A stretch of 64,000 nt of DNA from Lachnospira eligens. Its GTDB lineage: Bacteria > Bacillota > Clostridia > Lachnospirales > Lachnospiraceae. The translations under genes were made by a program, and so were the position numbers. The notes beneath the pieces are model-generated. The model searched no databases, had not been told where the DNA came from, and was given only the letters and a program-made list of their open reading frames with translations. Shown in pieces: positions 44,208 to 53,009 of this stretch. The stretch's first letter is position 1. The number at the start of each line of letters is the position of its first letter. The stretch spans positions 214,868-278,867 of the forward strand of contig NZ_WKRD01000005.1 of NCBI RefSeq assembly GCF_009680455.1. Direction: 5' to 3'.

Positions 44208-45491
44208 TTATTTGTTTTCAAGTAACTTTTCTACACTTACAAGCTTTACGCAGAGTACAAAAAGATCAGCAGCCTGCTTCATCTCTTCTGGAGTTGGGAA
44301 TGATGGGGCAATTCTTATATTAGAGTCCTTAGGGTCCTTTCCATAAGGGAATGTTGCGCCTGCACCTGTAAGTTTAACACCTGCTTCTTTACATTTTGCA
44401 ACTATTGCCTTGGCACATCCATCCAGAGCTTCAAATGATATAAAATATCCACCCTTAGGCTCTGTCCATGAACCAATTCCAAGTCCGCCAAGTTCTTCTT
44501 CAAGAACACTTTCAACAGCCTCAAACTTAGGTCTCATAAACTCAGCATGCTTTCTCATATGTTCCTTAAGTCCATTGATATCCTTAAAGAATCTCACATG
44601 TCTTAACTGATTAAGCTTATCATGTCCAATTGTCTGGATTGTAAGCTGCTTCTTGATATCTGCAATATTATTAGCAGATGAAGCAAGTGCTGCAATACCT
44701 GAACCTGGGAAGCTCACCTTAGAAGTTGAAGCAAACTCAAATACCATATCAGGGTTACCAGCTTTCTCACATTCACTGATGATATCAGCTATCTCATCCT
44801 TATTGTCATCATATAAATCATGGATAACATAAGCGTTATCCCAGAAAATTCTGAAATCTTCAGCAGCTGGCTTAAGTGCAGCCATTCTCTTAACTGTTTC
44901 TTCAGAATATGTATATCCCTGAGGATTAGAATACTTTGGAACGCACCAGATACCCTTTACAGAAGCATCCTTGCTTACATACTCTTCTACCATACCCATA
45001 TCTGGACCAGACTCTGACATTGGAATGTTAATCATCTCAATTCCAAATCTTTCTGTGATTGCAAAATGTCTGTCATATCCAGGAACTGGACATAAGAACT
45101 TAACCTTATCAAGCTTGCACCATGGAGTATTACCAAGAATACCATGTGTGTATGCTCTTGAAATCTGGTCATACATAATATTAAGACTTGCGTTTCCATA
45201 CACAATAACATGATCTGGTGTTGTTCCCATCATATCTGCCATAAGCTTCTTTGCTTCTGGAATACCATCTAAAACACCATAGTTTCTGCAATCTGTTCCA
45301 TCTAAAGCCTTAAGGTCTGATGAACTATTGATTGTATCAAGAAGTCCTAATGAAACATCAAGCTGCTTAGCTGAGGGCTTACCTCTTGACATATCTAACG
45401 CAAGCCCCTTTGCCTTAGCTTCTGCATACTCTTTGTTCAAGCTTTCCTTTAAAGCTAAAAGCTCTTCTTTACTCATATCATTGTACTGCAT
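44208..45491 (-). CDS. PLP-dependent aminotransferase (MocR-like aspartate aminotransferase, type Ic)
   Basis: 427 aa fold-type I aminotransferase. MSRGKPSAKQLDVS near the N-terminus, YGNASLNIMYD, WCVPKYSNPQGYTYS and the PLP-lysine region FASTSKVSFPGSGIA match the family typified by Corynebacterium AspB. Aspartate is the likely amino donor, though other substrates are possible. AGGAGG lies 6 nt before the ATG at 45491; the in-frame codon upstream at 45512 has no SD. Confidence 0.88.
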   Translation of the reverse strand: MQYNDMSKEELLALKESLNKEYAEAKAKGLALDMSRGKPSAKQLDVSLGLLDTINSSSDLKALDGTDCRNYGVLDGIPEAKKLMADMMGTTPDHVIVYGNASLNIMYDQISRAYTHGILGNTPWCKLDKVKFLCPVPGYDRHFAITERFGIEMINIPMSESGPDMGMVEEYVSKDASVKGIWCVPKYSNPQGYTYSEETVKRMAALKPAAEDFRIFWDNAYVIHDLYDDNKDEIADIISECEKAGNPDMVFEFASTSKVSFPGSGIAALASSANNIADIKKQLTIQTIGHDKLNQLRHVRFFKDINGLKEHMRKHAEFMRPKFEAVESVLEEELGGLGIGSWTEPKGGYFISFEALDGCAKAIVAKCKEAGVKLTGAGATFPYGKDPKDSNIRIAPSFPTPEEMKQAADLFVLCVKLVSVEKLLENK

Positions 45492-45634
45492 AATCTTCCT
45501 CCTAATCAGCATATAATCAACATGCTCTATTCTACAATGTATAATTCATAATTGCAAATATTTTTAAAAATAACTTAATATTTTAAAACATCTCTTTAAA
45601 ATGCTTAATTAAATTAAGTGTGTTAAAATCAAAA

Positions 45635-45674
45635 AAGGCTGTCACATAACGAATTAACATTATGTAACAGCCTT
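45635..45674 (-). terminator. Terminator of rny
   Basis: On the minus strand AAGGCTGTTACATAA (45674-45660) pairs with one mismatch with TTATGTGACAGCCTT (45649-45635), and T4 follows. It is 13 bp past the rny stop. Confidence 0.8.
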
Positions 45675-45687
45675 GGTTTATGTTAGT

Positions 45688-47235
45688 TTACTTTGCGTAA
45701 TCTACAGCTCTTGATTCTCTGACAATACTAACCTTGATCTGACCAGGATATTCCATCTGATCCTCAATCTGCTTAGAAATGTCACGAGCCATGATTACCA
45801 TATCTGAATCACTAACGACTTCAGGAACTACCATAACACGAACCTCTCTACCTGCTTGAATGGCAAAGGATTTCTCAACTCCCTTGAATGAGTTGGTAAT
45901 ATCTTCTAATTGTTTCAGTCTGTTTGTATAAGTTTCTAACGTTTCTCTTCTTGCACCAGGTCTTGCAGCTGAAATTGTATCAGCAGCCTGTACAAGACAA
46001 GCAATTAAGCTTTCTGGCTCAACGTCTCCATGATGTGCTTCTACTGCATTAATAACAAGAGCTGATTCTTTATATCTTCTACAAAGATCAACACCTAACT
46101 GAATATGTGAGCCTTCCATCTCGTGGTCAACAGCTTTACCAATATCATGTAATAAACCAGCACGCTTAGCCATCTTAACATCAAGTCCTAACTCTCCAGC
46201 TAAGAGACCTGTAAGCTGTGCTACTTCAATAGAATGCTTTAAAACATTCTGTCCATAACTTGTTCTGAATCTTAACTTACCTAAGAGTCTTACAAGCTCT
46301 GGATGGATACCATGTACACCAACCTCAAGGGTTGCAGCTTCACCTTCTTCTTTAATTAATGTCTCGACTTCTTTCTGGGCTTTCTCAACCATCTCCTCAA
46401 TTCTTGCCGGATGAATTCTTCCATCAAGTATGAGCTTCTCAAGAGCGATTCTTGCAACCTCTCTTCTTACCGGATCAAAGCCCGACAAAACTACAGCCTC
46501 AGGTGTATCATCAATGATAAGTTCAACACCTGTAAGTGTTTCAAGAGTTCTGATATTTCTACCCTCTCTACCAATAATACGGCCTTTCATTTCGTCATTA
46601 GGAAGCTGAACTACTGATATTGTTGTCTCAGCCACATGGTCTGCGGCGCATCTCTGAATTGCATTAACAACAATTTCCTTAGCCTTCTTGTCTGCTTCCT
46701 CTTTCGCTCTGCTTTCTAATGTCTTAATCATTACAGCAGTATCATGTTTAACTTCGTCTTCAACAGTCTTTAATAGATATTCTTTTGCCTGTTCGGAGGT
46801 CAATCCTGAGATTCGTTCAAGTTCCTGCTGTCTCTTCTTCTCAAGTTCTTCAACCTTTTGCTTCTGTTTACCAAGTTCTTCTTCTTTCCTGGTAATGTTA
46901 GAGTCGCGTTTCTCTACAGCCTCAATCTTTCTGTCAAGTGTCTCTTCTTTTGAAAGAACTCTCTTTTCATACTTGCTTATCTCAGCTCGTCTTTCCTTAG
47001 TTTCCTTCTCAAGTTCGTTCTTAGTCTTTAAAGACTCTTCCTTGACTTCCAAAAGAGCTTCCTTTTTCTTGGTTTCAGCTGTCTTAAGAGCTTCATCTAT
47101 TATCTCTCTTGCTTTCTCATTGGCATTACCGATTGTTGCATCGTTACGCTTGTTGATTGCATTAGACGAGATAAGCCAAGTAATAGGAGCGACTATCACT
47201 AAAGTAGCAATAATTGCGATTACTATTGGAATCAA
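45688..47235 (-). CDS. rny: Ribonuclease Y
   Basis: Membrane-anchored endoribonuclease that initiates mRNA decay. One N-terminal helix (1-20), a long coiled coil (about 35-200), a KH domain with [15 protein letters not shown], and an HD domain with [15 protein letters not shown]. Length is 515 aa, as in Bacillus (520). The start is TTG at 47235, with AAGGAGGTG and an 8-nt spacer. The SD lies in a small hairpin (47239-47251), which may tune expression. Confidence 0.96.
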   Translation of the reverse strand: MIPIVIAIIATLVIVAPITWLISSNAINKRNDATIGNANEKAREIIDEALKTAETKKKEALLEVKEESLKTKNELEKETKERRAEISKYEKRVLSKEETLDRKIEAVEKRDSNITRKEEELGKQKQKVEELEKKRQQELERISGLTSEQAKEYLLKTVEDEVKHDTAVMIKTLESRAKEEADKKAKEIVVNAIQRCAADHVAETTISVVQLPNDEMKGRIIGREGRNIRTLETLTGVELIIDDTPEAVVLSGFDPVRREVARIALEKLILDGRIHPARIEEMVEKAQKEVETLIKEEGEAATLEVGVHGIHPELVRLLGKLRFRTSYGQNVLKHSIEVAQLTGLLAGELGLDVKMAKRAGLLHDIGKAVDHEMEGSHIQLGVDLCRRYKESALVINAVEAHHGDVEPESLIACLVQAADTISAARPGARRETLETYTNRLKQLEDITNSFKGVEKSFAIQAGREVRVMVVPEVVSDSDMVIMARDISKQIEDQMEYPGQIKVSIVRESRAVDYAK

Positions 47236-47238
47236 CGC

Positions 47239-47251
47239 AGGAGCACCTCCT
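47239..47251 (-). promoter_or_regulatory. SD of rny inside a 5-bp hairpin
   Basis: The SD core AGGAG (47251-47247) is followed by GTG and its exact complement CTCCT (47243-47239), 3 nt before the TTG start. The stem would hide the SD. Confidence 0.5.
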
Positions 47252-47290
47252 TATTTAGTTTTCATTGTACAAAAAATACAACAATCTAAT

Positions 47291-47317
47291 ATTATACTCA
47301 ATTGTCGATTATGTCAA
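47291..47317 (-). promoter_or_regulatory. Promoter of rny
   Basis: On the minus strand TTGACA (47317-47312), 15 bp and TATAAT (47296-47291); TAATAT two bases later gives a 17-bp spacer. It overlaps the last codons of recX. Confidence 0.5.
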
Positions 47318-47951
47318 GGAAAAGCCCCTTAGAATCCAATGTTTTATTAATAATATCCATACTGAATCCTCTGCGATATAATGCAGCTTTGACCTTCTGA
47401 AGCTCTTTATAATCAGCGTTCTCTATATCTATATGTTTCTTTTCAACAAATGCCTTTGCCTGTTCTAATTCTATATCACTATTATCTTCATAGAATTCAT
47501 CACAAACCCTGCTGATAATATCTGCATCAACGCCTTTCTGCTTTAACTTAAGTTCAATCTGTCTTCTTGGCTTATTACCTGCCTTAAAATTAACATAATT
47601 CTCTGCAAAGCGCTCATCATTAATATATCCAAACCTGGTTACATACTCTAATGCATAATCTATACACATATCAGGATAATATCCATCTCTAAGCTTGTCC
47701 TCTAAACCTTTTCTTGTATAATCCTTATTCTTAAGCAATGCCATCGCTCTTACCGTTGCACGCTTAGATAACACATCATCTATCAGAGAATCATATGCTT
47801 CTTTCCTGACAGACTCTCCATCCTTAATTCCAAACTTTCTTAATTCTGCTGCATATAAAGCAAATGCAGGCTCATAATTAATATATACAAGCCTGCGTTT
47901 CTTAGTAAGTTCTTTAATGGATGTGACAATAAGTTCAATATTATCTTCCAT
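47298..47951 (-). CDS. recX: Regulatory protein RecX
   Basis: Modulator of RecA filaments, built from three-helix RecX repeats. The pattern KDYTRKGLEDKLRDGYY, followed by DYALEYVTRFGYINDERFAENYV and RRQIELKLKQKGVD, is diagnostic. Length is 217 aa. It follows recA by 14 bp, the common recA-recX operon, and is probably SOS-induced with it. Confidence 0.93.
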   Translation of the reverse strand: MEDNIELIVTSIKELTKKRRLVYINYEPAFALYAAELRKFGIKDGESVRKEAYDSLIDDVLSKRATVRAMALLKNKDYTRKGLEDKLRDGYYPDMCIDYALEYVTRFGYINDERFAENYVNFKAGNKPRRQIELKLKQKGVDADIISRVCDEFYEDNSDIELEQAKAFVEKKHIDIENADYKELQKVKAALYRRGFSMDIINKTLDSKGLFLDIIDN

Positions 47952-47965
47952 AACCCACCTTAATA

Positions 47966-49036
47966 TTACTCTTCTGTATCTGCTTTCTTCTTAGCCTTAG
48001 TCTGCTTAGCATCATCAGATGCTTCTGCTTCCTTAACACCGTCCACAATTCCGTAGTGTTCTCTTACTCTTCTGTCAACCTCTTCTCTTATCTCTGGATT
48101 ATCAAGAAGGAACTGCTTAGCGTTCTCTCGTCCCTGTCCAATCTTATTGCCCTCATATGAGAACCATGCTCCACTCTTCTGGATAATACCTGCATTAGAA
48201 GCAAGATCAACAAGATCTCCTTCTGTAGATATACCTTTTCCAAAAAGAATATCAAACTCTGCTTCTCTGAATGGAGGGGCAACCTTATTCTTAACAATCT
48301 TGACTCTGGTTCTGTTACCAATAACCTCACCATTCTGCTTAAGTGTCTCAATCTTTCTTACATCAAGTCTTACAGAAGAATAGAACTTAAGTGCACGACC
48401 ACCTGTAGTTGTCTCCGGATTTCCAAACATAACACCAACCTTTTCACGAAGCTGGTTGATAAATATAACAACGCAGTTATTCTTGCTTACAACAGGTGTA
48501 AGCTTTCTTAATGCCTGTGACATAAGTCTTGCCTGAAGACCTACATGTGAATCGCCCATATCACCATCAATCTCTGCTTTAGGAACAAGAGCTGCAACTG
48601 AATCGACAATTACAATATCGACTGCACCAGATCTTACCATAGTCTCTGTAATCTCAAGCGCCTGCTCGCCGCTGTCAGGCTGCGAAATATATAAATTATC
48701 AATATCAACCCCAATATTCTTAGCATATACAGGATCCAGAGCATGCTCTGCATCAATAAAACCTGCAATACCGCCTCTCTTCTGTACTTCAGCAACCATA
48801 TGAAGTGCAACTGTTGTCTTACCACTTGATTCAGGTCCATATATCTCTACAACTCTTCCTTTAGGAACTCCACCGATTCCCAAAGCGATATCTAGACTTA
48901 AAGAACCTGTAGGAATACATTCAACATTAAGATTAGCTGTTGATTCCCCAAGCTTCATTACAGAGCCCTTACCAAACTGTTTCTCAATATTAGAAATTGC
49001 CGCATCAAGGGCTTTCATCTTATCTTCATTAACCAT
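47966..49036 (-). CDS. recA: Recombinase RecA
   Basis: Strand-exchange ATPase and SOS co-protease, 356 aa. Walker A is [14 protein letters not shown] near residue 66, Walker B is [15 protein letters not shown]1/L2 loops follow with [20 protein letters not shown], and the C-terminus is acidic and Lys-rich. AAGGAG precedes the ATG by about 10 nt. Control by a consensus promoter with two LexA boxes is visible upstream. Confidence 0.98.
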   Translation of the reverse strand: MVNEDKMKALDAAISNIEKQFGKGSVMKLGESTANLNVECIPTGSLSLDIALGIGGVPKGRVVEIYGPESSGKTTVALHMVAEVQKRGGIAGFIDAEHALDPVYAKNIGVDIDNLYISQPDSGEQALEITETMVRSGAVDIVIVDSVAALVPKAEIDGDMGDSHVGLQARLMSQALRKLTPVVSKNNCVVIFINQLREKVGVMFGNPETTTGGRALKFYSSVRLDVRKIETLKQNGEVIGNRTRVKIVKNKVAPPFREAEFDILFGKGISTEGDLVDLASNAGIIQKSGAWFSYEGNKIGQGRENAKQFLLDNPEIREEVDRRVREHYGIVDGVKEAEASDDAKQTKAKKKADTEE

Positions 49037-49054
49037 ACCTTAAACTCTCCTTTT

Positions 49055-49066
49055 GAACATGTGTTC
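49055..49066 (-). promoter_or_regulatory. LexA (SOS) box of recA, proximal
   Basis: GAACATGTGTTC is a perfect GAAC-N4-GTTC Gram-positive SOS box, just downstream of the recA -10. Confidence 0.85.
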
Positions 49067-49075
49067 GTTTTCTAA

Positions 49076-49104
49076 ATAATATCTTATTATGTCTGCATTG
49101 TCAA
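49076..49104 (-). promoter_or_regulatory. Promoter of recA
   Basis: On the minus strand a perfect TTGACA (49104-49099), 17 bp and TATTAT (49081-49076). LexA boxes lie on both sides. Confidence 0.85.
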
Positions 49105-49113
49105 GAACCTTTC

Positions 49114-49125
49114 GAACATTTATTC
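49114..49125 (-). promoter_or_regulatory. LexA (SOS) box of recA, distal
   Basis: GAACATTTATTC matches GAAC-N4-GTTC at 7 of 8 fixed positions and lies 9 bp upstream of the recA -35. Confidence 0.65.
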
Positions 49126-49315
49126 GTTATGTTTGTTTGTATACTGGAATAGTAAGAATATATCATATTATATATATTTTGTAAACGCCTATTTTATATT
49201 ATTGTATCTTAATATAATATTTTATGCATAAATTTAACAAAATCTTTTTTACTTGCACAACCTCTCGAATGATACCTGTATCAATTCATTGTAATATTGA
49301 ATCCGATGTCGTTAT

Positions 49316-49599
49316 AAAACTCACTAAAAGCAATATTCTCTTTGTTTTGTAGGTCTTTTTTTACATTTTAAACAATGTGTCTATGCTTGATGACCCACTA
49401 AATCTTTGGAATTGCATGATGTAGTAGGTCTTTTTTTATATTTCTGCTTGGTAAAAGATAATTCTGAAGGATAAAGACCTACTCAACACTCACATCTCAC
49501 TCACTTAGTAGGTCTTCACATTCCAGCTCGCTCCAGCCCACTCTAATCCCAGCAAAAAAGACCTACTCAAGCCATCTTTCAAGCTTAATAGTAGGTCTT
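49316..49599. repeat. Tandem array of four hairpin units (AAGACCTACT ... AGTAGGTCTT) between recA and pncC
   Basis: Left arms begin at 49316, 49390, 49474 and 49558 (steps 74, 84, 84); right arms begin at 49348, 49423, 49507 and 49590. Units 3 and 4 have perfect 10-bp arms; units 1 and 2 have left arms at 7/10 and 8/10 and right arms at 9/10 and 10/10. Loops are 22, 23, 23 and 22 nt but differ in sequence. Units 1 and 2 end in T-runs on the plus strand; unit 4 ends in T6 on the minus strand and may terminate pncC. The region between recA and pncC (about 620 bp) holds no gene. Confidence 0.8.
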
Positions 49600-49658
49600 C
49601 AACGCCATAGCAAATAATATAGTAAATAATATAATAAAACTAATAATTACAATAATCT

Positions 49659-50147
49659 CTACCTGTTAGTCTTAATTATATCAAGAACAAACTTAAGTGC
49701 TTCCTTCGTAGACTGACACCTTATCGTGTGCCTGTCGCCTGACAAATCACATTCTTTAACATGTGTCTCACCTTTATAGCAACATCCGATATACACAAGC
49801 CCTACAGGCTTATCATCCTCTCTTGAAGGACCTGCTACACCTGTTACAGAAACACTGACATCTGCTTTGGATATTCTTAATGCGCCCTCTGCCATCTCTG
49901 CAGCAGTTTCAGCACTCACAGCCTTATATTCTTCAAGAGTTGCATGTTTAACTCCAAGAATACGCTCTTTGGCTTCATTACTGTATGTAATATATCCTTC
50001 TTTAAAAATGTCTGAAGCACCGCTTATATTAACTATAGACGAAGCAACCATGCCGCCTGTGCATGACTCAGCTGTAGTTATAGTCAGGGATTTGTTCTTT
50101 AATGTCTCAACAAGAGCCTTATCAAGACAGCTGAGATAATCAACCAT
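49659..50147 (-). CDS. pncC: CinA C-terminal domain protein (nicotinamide-nucleotide amidase)
   Basis: 162-aa stand-alone CinA C-domain: TITTAESCTGGMVASSIVNISGA split as ITTAESCTGGMVAS, then KEGYITYSNEAKERILGV and SVTGVAGPS. The family deamidates NMN in pyridine nucleotide recycling. The N-terminal COG1058 domain of full CinA is absent. It follows pgsA by 2 bp, the order rimO-pgsA-cinA-recA of many Firmicutes. Confidence 0.93.
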   Translation of the reverse strand: MVDYLSCLDKALVETLKNKSLTITTAESCTGGMVASSIVNISGASDIFKEGYITYSNEAKERILGVKHATLEEYKAVSAETAAEMAEGALRISKADVSVSVTGVAGPSREDDKPVGLVYIGCCYKGETHVKECDLSGDRHTIRCQSTKEALKFVLDIIKTNR

Positions 50148-50149
50148 TA

Positions 50150-50692
50150 TTATTTACCCGAACCTTCCAGAAAAACTTTATAATTCTTTGCAATATAATC
50201 AATAAGAGAAATCACTGTCAATCCTAATGATATATATATGAGAACAGTATTAATAATATTCATAAATGGTACATTAAGATTAAGAACAAGCATAATAATT
50301 GTAATCATCTGAAATGCTGTCTTGAACTTTCCCCAATAGCTTGCAGCTATAACAACACCATTATCTGATGCAACAAGTCTGAATCCGCTAATAATAAATT
50401 CTCTTGCAATTATAATAATAACAATCCATGCTGCAATTCTGTTAAGGTCAACAAGTGCAATAAGTGCAGAGCATACTAAAAGCTTATCTGCAAGTGGATC
50501 CATAAATTTTCCGAAGTTAGTAACAAGATTATACTTTCTTGCAATCTTACCATCTAAAAGGTCTGTTAAGCTTGCAAGAATAAATATTCCTACTGCAATA
50601 TATTTGCCACATCCAATGTTAAGATACAGACATATCAGAAACAAAGGAATCATAATAACTCTTGCAATTGTAAGTTTGTTAGGTAAATTCAT
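50150..50692 (-). CDS. pgsA: CDP-diacylglycerol-glycerol-3-phosphate 3-phosphatidyltransferase
   Basis: Membrane enzyme that makes phosphatidylglycerol phosphate. The CDP-alcohol phosphotransferase motif D-G-x2-A-R-x8-G-x3-D-x3-D reads DLLDGKIARKYNLVTNFGKF followed by MDPLADK. Four or five hydrophobic helices, 180 aa. Its start is adjacent to the rimO stop. Confidence 0.95.
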   Translation of the reverse strand: MNLPNKLTIARVIMIPLFLICLYLNIGCGKYIAVGIFILASLTDLLDGKIARKYNLVTNFGKFMDPLADKLLVCSALIALVDLNRIAAWIVIIIIAREFIISGFRLVASDNGVVIAASYWGKFKTAFQMITIIMLVLNLNVPFMNIINTVLIYISLGLTVISLIDYIAKNYKVFLEGSGK

Positions 50693-52024
50693 TTAAACAT
50701 TTTCCTCCATTATTCCCATTAAATCATATTCAGTTGAACCGGTAATCTTTACAGATACGAAATCTCCTGACATAAGTTCCCTGTCACATTCAAAGAACAC
50801 CATTCCATCAACATTAGGTGCATCCTTGTACGAACGTCCGACATAAGTATTGTCCTCTGCAATATAGCCTTCAACCATAACATCAATAGTCTTTCCAACC
50901 ATTTGTGCTGACTTGTCAATAGATATTTCCTGCTGCAGAGCCATAAGCTCGTCTCTCCACGTATCCATTATATCCTGGTCAATCTGGTCCGGCATTGTTG
51001 CAGCCGGGGTATCCTCTTCCCTTGAATAAGTAAATACACCAAGTCTGTCGAACTCAACTTCATCAATAAATTCCATAACCTCTTCATGGTCAGCCTGTGT
51101 CTCTCCCGGGAAGCCGGCAATAAGAGTTGTTCTTAATGCAATGTCCGGAATCTCTTTTCTCAGCTTCGCAACAATATCAAGAAGCTCCTGCTTATCTGTC
51201 TTTCTTCCCATGCGCTTTAATACATTATCACTTGCATGCTGGATTGGCATGTCAAGATAATGACAGACTTTAGGCTCATTCTTAATAGCCTCGATAAGCT
51301 CATCATTAATCTCTTCCGGATAACAGTACTGAATTCTTATCCATTTGAGGTCTTCAATCTTGGCAAGCTCATGTATAAGCATTGGAAGTGATTTCTTTCC
51401 GTAAAGGTCTGTTCCATAAAGAGTTGTCTCCTGTGCTACAAGTATAAGCTCTTTTGCTCCATTGTGTACAAGGTGCTTTGCCTGCTCCACAAGATACTCA
51501 ACAGGATAACTTCTGAAATTACCACGAACCTTAGGAATTATGCAGTATGTACAATGCTTATCGCATCCTTCCGCTATCTTAAGGTACTCAAAATATCCTG
51601 GCGTAGTAATAATTCTCTTTTCTTTAACAATAGGAAGTCTGTTGGCATCATCAACGACATTAAAACCCTTACCTTCAAGCACTGAAGTAACAACCTCCGC
51701 AATCTTGTCATAAGAAGTTGTTCCTAAAAATGCATCAACCTCCGGAATCTCTTTGATAATCTCATCCTTATATCTGTGAGCAAGGCATCCTGTAACAATA
51801 AGCGCCTTACACACAGCATCTTCCTTGTGCTGTGCCATCTCAAGTATCGTGTTGATACTCTCCTGCTTGGCATCACCAATAAAACAGCATGTATTGACAA
51901 CAATAACATCTGCCTGTGTTTCATCATCTGTAAACTCAAAGCCCTTATCGTTAAGGATTCCAAGCATATTCTCTGTATCTACAAGGTTTTTATCACAACC
52001 TAAAGATGCAAACATAATCTTCAT
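50693..52024 (-). CDS. rimO: Ribosomal protein S12 methylthiotransferase RimO
   Basis: Radical-SAM enzyme that methylthiolates Asp in S12. The N-terminal MTTase domain has SLGCDKNLVDTE and NTCCFIGDAKQES. The radical-SAM cluster is CDKHCTYCIIP near residue 155, and the C-terminal TRAM domain ends the protein. Length from MKIMFASLG is 443 aa, the usual size; the in-frame extension to 52123 would cover the promoter. AGGAGGT lies about 10 nt upstream. Confidence 0.95.
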   Translation of the reverse strand: MKIMFASLGCDKNLVDTENMLGILNDKGFEFTDDETQADVIVVNTCCFIGDAKQESINTILEMAQHKEDAVCKALIVTGCLAHRYKDEIIKEIPEVDAFLGTTSYDKIAEVVTSVLEGKGFNVVDDANRLPIVKEKRIITTPGYFEYLKIAEGCDKHCTYCIIPKVRGNFRSYPVEYLVEQAKHLVHNGAKELILVAQETTLYGTDLYGKKSLPMLIHELAKIEDLKWIRIQYCYPEEINDELIEAIKNEPKVCHYLDMPIQHASDNVLKRMGRKTDKQELLDIVAKLRKEIPDIALRTTLIAGFPGETQADHEEVMEFIDEVEFDRLGVFTYSREEDTPAATMPDQIDQDIMDTWRDELMALQQEISIDKSAQMVGKTIDVMVEGYIAEDNTYVGRSYKDAPNVDGMVFFECDRELMSGDFVSVKITGSTEYDLMGIMEENV

Positions 52025-52055
52025 ATACTGCATTACCTCCTGCATAGTACTCCTC

Positions 52056-52083
52056 ATTGTAACACATTTTTTGCAAATGTAAA
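52056..52083 (-). promoter_or_regulatory. Promoter of rimO-pgsA-pncC
   Basis: On the minus strand TTTACA (52083-52078), 16 bp and TACAAT (52061-52056) with an upstream TG (extended -10). Confidence 0.65.
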
Positions 52084-52197
52084 CATATCCCTTACATAAT
52101 CTGACCATATAAAACATTATCAAACTGGCACTTTTAATAAGCCCTGAATTGTACTATTCTTTGCTGAAAATATGAATCAAAGGAGAAAAAGATAATT

Positions 52198-52965
52198 ATG
52201 AAAGACAAAAAAACAGGTTTAATCCAGACATTAATTGGTGCTATTATTCTTGTTATCGGTATTGTGTTATGTGTCAACACATACATAGTAAAAGGTAATA
52301 AAGCATACGCATTTTCACTTCTTGTAACAATCCTTGGCATTGTTATTCTTATTGCCGGATTATACAGAACATTTTCAAAGAAAGAGAGAAAGCCTGTAGA
52401 CGCAAAGGTTATTGCACAGGCTGCTTTGTGTGCCGCACTCTGCTATGTTGGTGCAACATTTATAAAGATAGACATTCCTGTTGGAACAGAAAGAACCATG
52501 TTCCACTTTGGTAATGTATTCTGCGTTCTTGCAGCTTTACTTATCGGTGGCGAATGGGGTGGTCTTTCCGGAGCAATCGGCATGACAATAAGTGATTTGT
52601 CAACAGCCTATGTAACAAGCGCTCCTAAGACATTTATTCTTAAGTTATGTATCGGTCTTATCGTTGGTTTTGTAGCACATAAGCTCTTCAACCTTTCAAA
52701 AGAACATTCTGCAAAATATGTTACTGTTGCTACTGTTGTATCAAGCATATGCGGTATGGCATTCAATATTGTTGCTGACCCTGTAGTCGGATATTTCTAC
52801 AAGACATACCTTCTTGGTGTGCCTCAGGACCTTGCCAAAACACTTGCTAAAATAGGTGCGATAACCACATCTGTTAATGCAGTTATCGCCGTTATAGTTG
52901 CTTCAATCATATATCTTGCATTAAGACCGGCTATGAAAAAGCTGAATATGTTGAGAGATTTATAA
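52198..52965 (+). CDS. ECF transporter S component (substrate unknown)
   Basis: 255 aa membrane protein. Two N-terminal helices (8-29 and 36-58) precede an S-component-like core of six helices: IAQAALCAALCYVGATFIKI, FHFGNVFCVLAALLIGGEWG and GAIGMTISDL, the last resembling the substrate-site segment of ECF-ribofla_trS proteins. A vitamin or precursor is the likely cargo. No riboswitch is visible in the 170-bp upstream region, so the ligand cannot be inferred. The shared energising EcfAT genes are not here. Confidence 0.8.
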   Translation: MKDKKTGLIQTLIGAIILVIGIVLCVNTYIVKGNKAYAFSLLVTILGIVILIAGLYRTFSKKERKPVDAKVIAQAALCAALCYVGATFIKIDIPVGTERTMFHFGNVFCVLAALLIGGEWGGLSGAIGMTISDLSTAYVTSAPKTFILKLCIGLIVGFVAHKLFNLSKEHSAKYVTVATVVSSICGMAFNIVADPVVGYFYKTYLLGVPQDLAKTLAKIGAITTSVNAVIAVIVASIIYLALRPAMKKLNMLRDL

Positions 52966-52975
52966 AAATGTTTTT

Positions 52976-53009
52976 CGCCGCTTTGTCATCATGCAGGGCG
53001 GCGGTTTTT
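52976..53009 (+). terminator. Terminator of the ECF S-component gene
   Basis: CGCCGC (52976-52981) pairs with GCGGCG (52998-53003) and is followed by T5. It abuts the end of the convergent kinase gene. Confidence 0.7.

Noticed and set aside
49316..49599. CRISPR array
   Set aside because: The repeated parts are 10-nt complementary arms, not a constant direct repeat with unique spacers of CRISPR length, and no cas gene is near.
52124..52197. Riboswitch upstream of the ECF S component
   Set aside because: The leader shows no thiamine, FMN, cobalamin or preQ1-type conserved core and is too short for most of them.
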